DNA from: Blastocystis hominis
Lineage: Eukaryota > Sar > Bigyra > Opalinata > Blastocystidae
Assembly (NCBI RefSeq): GCF_000151665.1
Contig: NW_013171818.1
Span: 309,308-373,307 of the forward strand
Length of the DNA: 64,000 nucleotides
Reading direction: 5' to 3'
Shown one piece after another: positions 57,901 through 64,000 of the stretch. Both the position numbers and the translations under genes were made by a program. How positions within the stretch are numbered: position 1 is the stretch's first letter; the number at the start of each line of letters is the position of its first letter. The notes under the pieces were generated by a model. That model searched no databases. It was not told the origin of the DNA and saw only the letters and a list, made by a program, of their open reading frames with translations.

Positions 57901-59333
57901 TTTACCACGCTCTATTGATGATAAAGGAACCCATAAATAATGTACTAATATCCTCAGCTTGATTTCTTTCTGAACACAGAAACACATATTTGTGTATTCT
58001 GTGATAACTATATAATATTGCTTTACCAATTCTGTTTTATGTGTGGGGTTTGTTTGAATCAAATTGTTTGAGAAAAGTAATTTTCATTTCAGCGGGCTCT
58101 ACAACGATAATGTTCCACCAGTGATGCTGAATACTTTCGAAAATGGTTGTGAATGATTGATTGAAAGCCATTTAACCCAAGACAATGTGTAGAAGTGCTG
58201 GGAGATCGTGTGATAGGGAGAATGAAATGAATTGATCTATTTTGGATAACAAGCGAGTAATAGACGAAATATGAAGAATCACTGTTAATAGAACCTATGG
58301 GAATAGACTGCAATGCTGGTAGGTTGCATAATTGAAGTCGACCATAATAATCATAGAAACTGCATTTTCCTATTTGAATGGATTCTAATAGTGGTAAACA
58401 TAGTATATGAAATGAATAACGGGTTACAAGTCAACAAGATAGTCTGGGTGGAGCACGATTCGCTTCTGATTATCAACCATTTCAACAGTATTTTCCCATC
58501 GAAATGGAAAGAACTTACTGTGACAGAACAACTGTTACCAATTGTAATGCTTTCAAAATCACACTGTGACGGTATATTTGTACGAATAGAAAGATCCCAA
58601 TAATGATTAAATAATCAATCTTTCAATTTAGTATAATAGAATATGCTGTGATATCATAACTCCACAGCACTCGTTGCAATGATTATGTATATGAGAATAG
58701 GAATAAAAGGCAATATTGAAATCACTGGAAAAATGCAAATCACAAAGTTAATGACTTGTATCATAATAAGAGAAATGTAGGAATCGATACACTAGTAAAC
58801 AATGAATAAACAACAATTAAATTAAGAAGAATACTATAGCATGCCACATTATATGTTAAAATCCATTTGTTCAATGTCACTTAAATTTGACTTCCATACA
58901 ATCATATAATTATTCTCTTTCTTTCCGGTATCCATTTTCAAATCGACCTTCAAAATACAATCTTCCGAGCTCATCATACAAAGTATAATGATTTGCTGCA
59001 ATTCCATGATTAAAGTCGAGTTTAGCTTCAATAACTCCATCTTGATTCAATATCATTCATTTTCCATACAGTCCACCATTCTGGACAACAATAGGAATAT
59101 TACATCCCTAGTGAGGTGGACTAATATCAATCGTATATTATGAGTCGATAATGAAATAGATTGAAAAAGAACTGATGAGCAACATTGAGAACCCAAGAAT
59201 GACCTCGATTGATGATCTTAGTTTCCTGAACAAAAACTGCTGATGATTCATTGCTTTCATTGTCATAATTTTTATTTTTGAATAGTATTGTAAGCAAGAA
59301 ATCAGTGAGTGATTTGATAATTAGGAGATTCAT
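57901..59333 (-). pseudogene. Decayed MORN-LRR family copy
   Basis: Pieces occur in family order on the minus strand but in different frames. MORN-like YDELGRLYFEGRFENGYRKE is near 58900-59000. LRR-like LLESIQIGKCSFYDYYGR and NLPALQSIPIGSI are near 58290-58400. Stops interrupt the MORN stretch, and no set of short introns repairs the frame on inspection. Borders are approximate; the right end at 59333 is set by an open frame of uncertain meaning. Confidence 0.55.
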
Positions 59334-60192
59334 AAAATTCTATTTTCAATAAAACCTACAAATCCTTTTATTGTATCTAGATAACTAGACAATGAATAGT
59401 ATATGTGCAGTACAGAATAATATATATTCCTGCTTTAATATTTGGTGTTGGTAGGATATATCAATGGTACAATCGAAAAGAATTCTTAAAATGGTATTTT
59501 ACAGAATCTGTAGAAATCTCCGTTTTCACCCTTTATCATATTTACTAGAACAACATTCGACTTTAAATGGTAACAAATTGTAACCCAACCCAATTCCACA
59601 CAATTATTCTTTGATACTATCCTTATGATACAATGCTACAGTATTAGGATCATAATAGAGTAAGTAAAGACAACCTATTTGTACAAGATCTGTGAAAATA
59701 CCAACATAAACAGAAATGTGAGTGTACTTTGCTTATTGTTGTGGTATTTCATAATAATCATATCAACAATATTAACAAATTATATATCAAAACTTAAATT
59801 ATCGGATTCTTGGACGAGTTTAACACATTGGTATCAATTTTGTATACGCGCATTATGATAAATATTACTCCACGATTTCAATACATTGAACTATACAAAT
59901 CTTCTATAATTAAAGTCATTAGCGAATGTGGTTAGTAATGGCCTATCAAGCAAAATAAAATTATTATTGAATATAAGGTCGATGGTTCACACACAAGTTT
60001 CCAATACAATATGGAATATTGGTGAAAGTGAACAAGCGAACATAAAACAAAAAAACGAACGATTCCAAATATAAATTACCCAAGTCTACTTGTTAATAAT
60101 ACCATGCGAAGTGAAAGAATACTATGGAAGTAAAATACTTCGGGGTAAAAAGTGGAAATCTATTCTTCTTTTAGTATGGTCAACAATTTACA
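59334..60192. other. AT-rich spacer
   Basis: Upstream of MORN-LRR copy B. AT-rich, with no supported gene; a 5' exon of copy B may lie near 60120-60175. Confidence 0.5.
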
Positions 60193-62215
60193 TTGTATAC
60201 ATATAGAAATATCACTCATAATATAGATTCATCAAAACAACACAGGGAATCAAGGTATTTACTCAACGATTACACTATCTCTCAAAAGAAGATCATTTCC
60301 ATTAATGGAGCGGAATATGAAGTAACCCTATATCAAGGAGATCATTCCAATGAATATTTGTTGAGTGAAATGAAAAATGGTAAAGTTGAAGGTCGATGTC
60401 AATTATTCAATCGTGGAATTTTGATTCTTGCATGGATGATGAAAAATGGTAAACGAATGGGTGGAGTGACAGAATATGAAAATGGTAAAGCATTACAAAG
60501 AGAGAACTGGGATTCGATTGTTGGAAATGATGGAAATCGAAGAATGATCGAAAATAGTAAAGAAGGATTGATCATGACAATTCGATGTAAGCGTAAAGGT
60601 GAAAATGATGAAGAGAATGATGATGATATGGTGATCTATCGAGGTGGATTTGATGAAGAAATGAATCGAGATGGTTATGGAATCGAATATGATATAGAAA
60701 ATGATGGTAAAGAGAAGATAGAAGGATATTGGTTGAAAGACAAATTGATTCGAATGATTCGTGAATTTGATGTTGACAATAACCAAATGATCGAATACGC
60801 TGAAGACAATGATGAGAAGGGAAATGTGGGAATCTTGAATCGAATTCCAATCTATATAGGAGGATATAGTATTGAAAATGGTAAATATGTACGAAATGGA
60901 TTGGGATATTTGATTGATGAAGCTAGTGGAACAGCAATTCGTGAAAGTGAATGGGAACATGGTTTAGAGAAGAAACATGGAATTGACTTGTATGAAGGTT
61001 GGTATGTGAAAGGAATGAATGAAAGTATTCGAAGTGTATTGAAGAATGAAAATCCAAGAGAATTGAAGAACGATAATCCATATATAATGAAGAATGATCA
61101 TGGATATTTAGTGAAGAGTGAGGATTTAACAGAACTGAAGAATGAAGATCAAAATGAAAGGAAACATGATGATCCAATTGACATAATGAAAGACAATCCA
61201 AGAGAAATGAAAAGTGAATCACTTGTGAATGTGCCTATGAAACGAATGGAAATCCACAATAGTTCTGAATTGAATGAAATGGATATGGAAGTGACTGAAT
61301 TGGTGATATGTTCGAATAGTTGTAATGACTTGAATGAATTGAATTTGAATCGATTCAAATGGTTGGAATCAATGGAAATAGGTGATGATTGTTTTGGTTC
61401 AGTGCAAACGTTGAAAATGGATGGATTGAATCGATTGAAAAGTCTGAAAATCGGCAGTAATTCATTTACGGAGAAAAAGAATTGGTATGGTAATTGCAAA
61501 TCGAAATCATTCCACATATTGAATTGTAAATCATTGGAATCGATTGAAATTGGAGAATATAGTTTCAGTGATTTTGCTGGAGACTTTGAATTGAAGAATT
61601 GTCCACAATTACAATCCATTCAAATAGGCACAATTGGTAGTTGGTCATACAATTTTCGTTTTAGTTCGTTTTTAATTCGAGGTATTGAACTGATATTGAA
61701 AATGAATAATGCATAGATCTTCCAAATCTACAATCCATTACATTAGGTGATGCTGCATTTGCTTATTCCTTCTCAACAGTGATTGAGAGTAATAAATGAA
61801 TTCGAATGCAATAATTGAAATAGATCTTCCATCATTACAGAAAATTAAATTAGGTTACTATGCACTAGGTGGTAATTATAACGATATATCGTGTTCCTTG
61901 ATAATGCGAAGTAATAATGAGATAACTGGAAATGATTGAATGTAGACCTTCCAAGTCTGATATCCATTATCAATTCGGGAGGAAGATCATTTCAAAATCC
62001 TCGTTCAGTGACATTGGAAAGTTGTTTATTAGGATTGAATAATGATAGTATTTAGATATTCCAAATCTTCAAATTGTCAATTTACCTACTAAGGATGGTT
62101 ATAGACCATTCCACTATATTCAAATGGAATCAATATCGAGTATTGTGTAGTTGGTTGCGTGTTACTTGTAGATGTTTCTCTCATTCTCGTTGATCGTATA
62201 AAAAGCAAACACTAA
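60193..62215 (+). CDS. MORN-LRR protein, family copy B
   Basis: Exon 1 (to about 61680) has MORN-like units (MKNGKVEGRCQLF, VIYRGGFDEEMNRDGYGIEY, PIYIGGYSIENGKYVRNGLGY). A Lys/Asn/Asp-rich spacer follows with repeated NENPREL/KNDNP elements, then LRRs. No membrane helix is seen, unlike copy A. Five short phase-1 introns follow and the small exons read DLPNLQSITLGDAAF, DLPSLQKIKLGYYAL, DLPSLISIINSG, DIPNLQIVNLP and NVSLILVDRIKSKH with TAA at 62213-62215. This is the family's standard six-exon 3' end. The frame opens at 60193 without an ATG; the first in-frame ATG is near 60370, so a 5' exon is probably missing from this model. Confidence 0.7.
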
Positions 62216-62783
62216 ATCCGGAAATGGATTTTTACATTATATACTATGCTTCTCTACATTTTATGCTATTCATATTTGTTCCAAACCCCACTGCATCACA
62301 TTTTGGTCAATCATTCAAATTTAAACTCATCATCCAGCACTCTTTTCCAATATTAGATTCACACCCCAGATTGGTCTAGCTAGCATGTTCCAATCTCCAT
62401 GTGACCGATGATAAGAATAGAAATAGAAAAATATGATAAATAGTGAGGCAAATTAAAATGATCAATTTGAAGTAGAGCTTATAAATTGAATTCTTTATAT
62501 TTGTCATATGGCTTGAATAAAGCCTTCACCACCCTGATTTTCTATATAGCATTAATATTTATGTATCAATGGATTCTATATGTGTATACTGTACCTAAAG
62601 TATTTCTACATAAATAGAAGCTACAAATTTCGTGAAAACTATATAGTAGAGCAAATGAATTATATAGTGGTAGTAGCATTCTTACAATAGCTCTAAAACA
62701 TTCTAAATACTATATTTAATAATCTACCAAAATAACAGATCTTGTTTCCAAATAAACCGTTATTTCAAATTTTTCTTATTTTC
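62216..62783. other. AT-rich spacer between MORN-LRR copies B and C
   Basis: No supported gene; presumed terminator of copy B and promoter of copy C. Confidence 0.5.
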
Positions 62784-64000
62784 ATGCAAGAGATTATTGA
62801 TTTTATCAATTCTGAATTTGACAACTATAGAATTGCTGTCTCAGACATTATCGCCATTCAAGGACAATCAAATGAAGAAATGACACCAAATGGCTGGATT
62901 TCATTCATTTTGGGTAATAGAGAATGTGTGTTATTGATATTCAATAATGGAGTTTTCATGAATCAAGGATTTGTGCTCAATGAGCAAAAAGTGTTGAAAG
63001 TGCTCGGAAATCGTCAAATTGGCCATATATTGTATGATGAGCAATCCATAGTAGTAGAAGGAATCGTGGATTTGGATCATGGAAGTCGATTTGAAGGCCA
63101 GGTGTTGAAAGAACGAGATAGTACTATAGGAATTCCATTTGGATATGGTGAAATGTATGATGATAATGGATTCTTGGTGTACAAGGGCATAATGATCAAT
63201 TGGAAACGATTTGGATATGGAACGAGTTATCATAATAATGGCGCAGTGGAATATGCAGGATATTGGTGTGATAACAAGCGATTTGGAAGTGGAAAAGTCT
63301 ACAACCGTAAGGGTATATTGATAAAAGACTGTAATTGGCATAATGACAATGAATCCATCGTATATCAGGGAAATGGGGAGAAAATGTGTCTTGGAATTAG
63401 CAGCATGGTTCTAAGTGATAACTCAACTTGGGCAAAGTGGGATATTTCGTTGTTCTTTAATTTGGAATCTATCGAGGTTGGAAAGAATTGTTTCAAGTCA
63501 ATCCAAACATTCAAAATTGACGGATTAAAGAATTTGAAACGATTGAAAATCAACAGAGGATCATTTACAAAAGTAGTAGAATCAGACTGGGACACTGTGT
63601 TCAATGAAGTCTTTGAGAAGGCAAATGACTTATCGAAGTCATTCCACATTATGAATTGTGAATCATTGGAATCCATTGATATATGTGAGCACAGCTTCTC
63701 TGATTTCGCTGGGAAATTCGAATTACTCAATTTACCCTCATTGCTATCTTTAAAAATCGGTCAAGTTGGTAGTGAGTCATGGAATTTTTATTATTGCTCC
63801 TTTGAATTAAAAGGTACTAATTGATATTCGTGTGTTTTGTAGATCTTCCAAACTTAATGTCGGTTCATTTGGGTGACTGGACATTTCGTTATGCATCCTT
63901 TATGTTGTTTGAAAGTAATATTATTGCATACTGTGCTATTAGATCTTCCCAAACTAGAGACAATAAGATTAGGGTATTGTTCTTTACGCGGAAAACATAC
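62784..64000 (+). CDS. MORN-LRR protein, family copy C (runs off the window)
   Basis: ATG 62784 (MQEIIDFINSEFDNYRIAV) opens a long first exon with MORN-like units (IGIPFGYGEMYDDNGFLVYK, GAVEYAGYWCDNKRFGSGKV). LRRs follow (LFFNLESIEVGKNCFKSIQT, SLESIDICEHSFSDFAGKF). Phase-1 introns at about 63814-63840 and 63918-63942 lead to exons DLPNLMSVHLGDWTF and DLPKLETIRLGYCSL; the gene continues beyond base 64000. Layout as in copy B, without a membrane helix so far. The tandem, same-strand position next to copy B suggests local duplication. Confidence 0.72.

Overview
The window looks like nuclear DNA of the anaerobic gut stramenopile Blastocystis or a very close relative. Three things point there. (1) Genes are packed tightly and cut by tiny GT-AG introns, nearly all 27-40 nt; removing them restores frame and recognisable proteins in more than twenty genes. 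(2) Many genes end at the motif TGTTTGTT, and at least eight lack a usable genomic stop at the right place: a U or UG lies exactly 5 nt upstream of the motif, so the poly(A) tail would complete UAA or UGA. Polyadenylation-created stops with this motif are an established Blastocystis trait. (3) All recognisable genes are eukaryotic, with stramenopile-compatible versions of VPS41, VPS52, NAA15, MSH2 and others. The subtype cannot be told from the sequence alone.

Layout. 0.3-2.7 kb: SRP40/NOLC1-like nucleolar protein and a small unknown protein (+). 2.8-6.2 kb (-): PP2A B56 subunit, an unresolved spliced gene, a Golgi-type glycosyltransferase. 6.4-9.6 kb (+): L-asparaginase and CDK5RAP1. 9.6-18.1 kb (-): ceramide synthase, THOC3, NAA15, VPS41. 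18.3-25 kb: LAMTOR3 (+), VPS52 (-), a mini cytochrome b5 (+), NUP54 (+), stomatin-like (-). 25-30 kb (+): a 1648-residue cell-surface protein. 30.2-38.6 kb (-): CoA-disulfide-reductase/rhodanese fusion, 4E-T-like protein, cyclin C, MSH2.

38.9-43.5 kb and 57.9-64 kb are AT-rich islands of a MORN-LRR gene family (three gene copies, one decayed copy, one orphan 3' block). Between them lie a gene-poor AT-rich stretch (43.5-45.1 kb), a two-RRM protein (-), ribosomal protein eL29 (+), a radical SAM/SPASM enzyme (+), mitochondrial IF2 (+), and a secreted protein joining a degenerate papain-like zymogen to the same kind of LRR exons (-).

How it fits together. The housekeeping genes are a random euchromatic assortment (vesicle tethering, mTORC1 scaffold, mRNA export, N-terminal acetylation, mismatch repair, organelle translation) and no operon logic is visible. 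The striking part is the LRR material. Two otherwise unrelated protein families are built from the same short exons, all bounded by phase-1 introns with AG|AT acceptors and each encoding one D-L-P-x-L repeat. Both end in the same six-exon 3' block, and both contain an internal copy of the terminal exon that now reads through into a further repeat, as if the genes grow by tandem duplication of whole 3' blocks. That modular system, the poly(A)-made stops and several families of look-alike mini-introns are the main leads.
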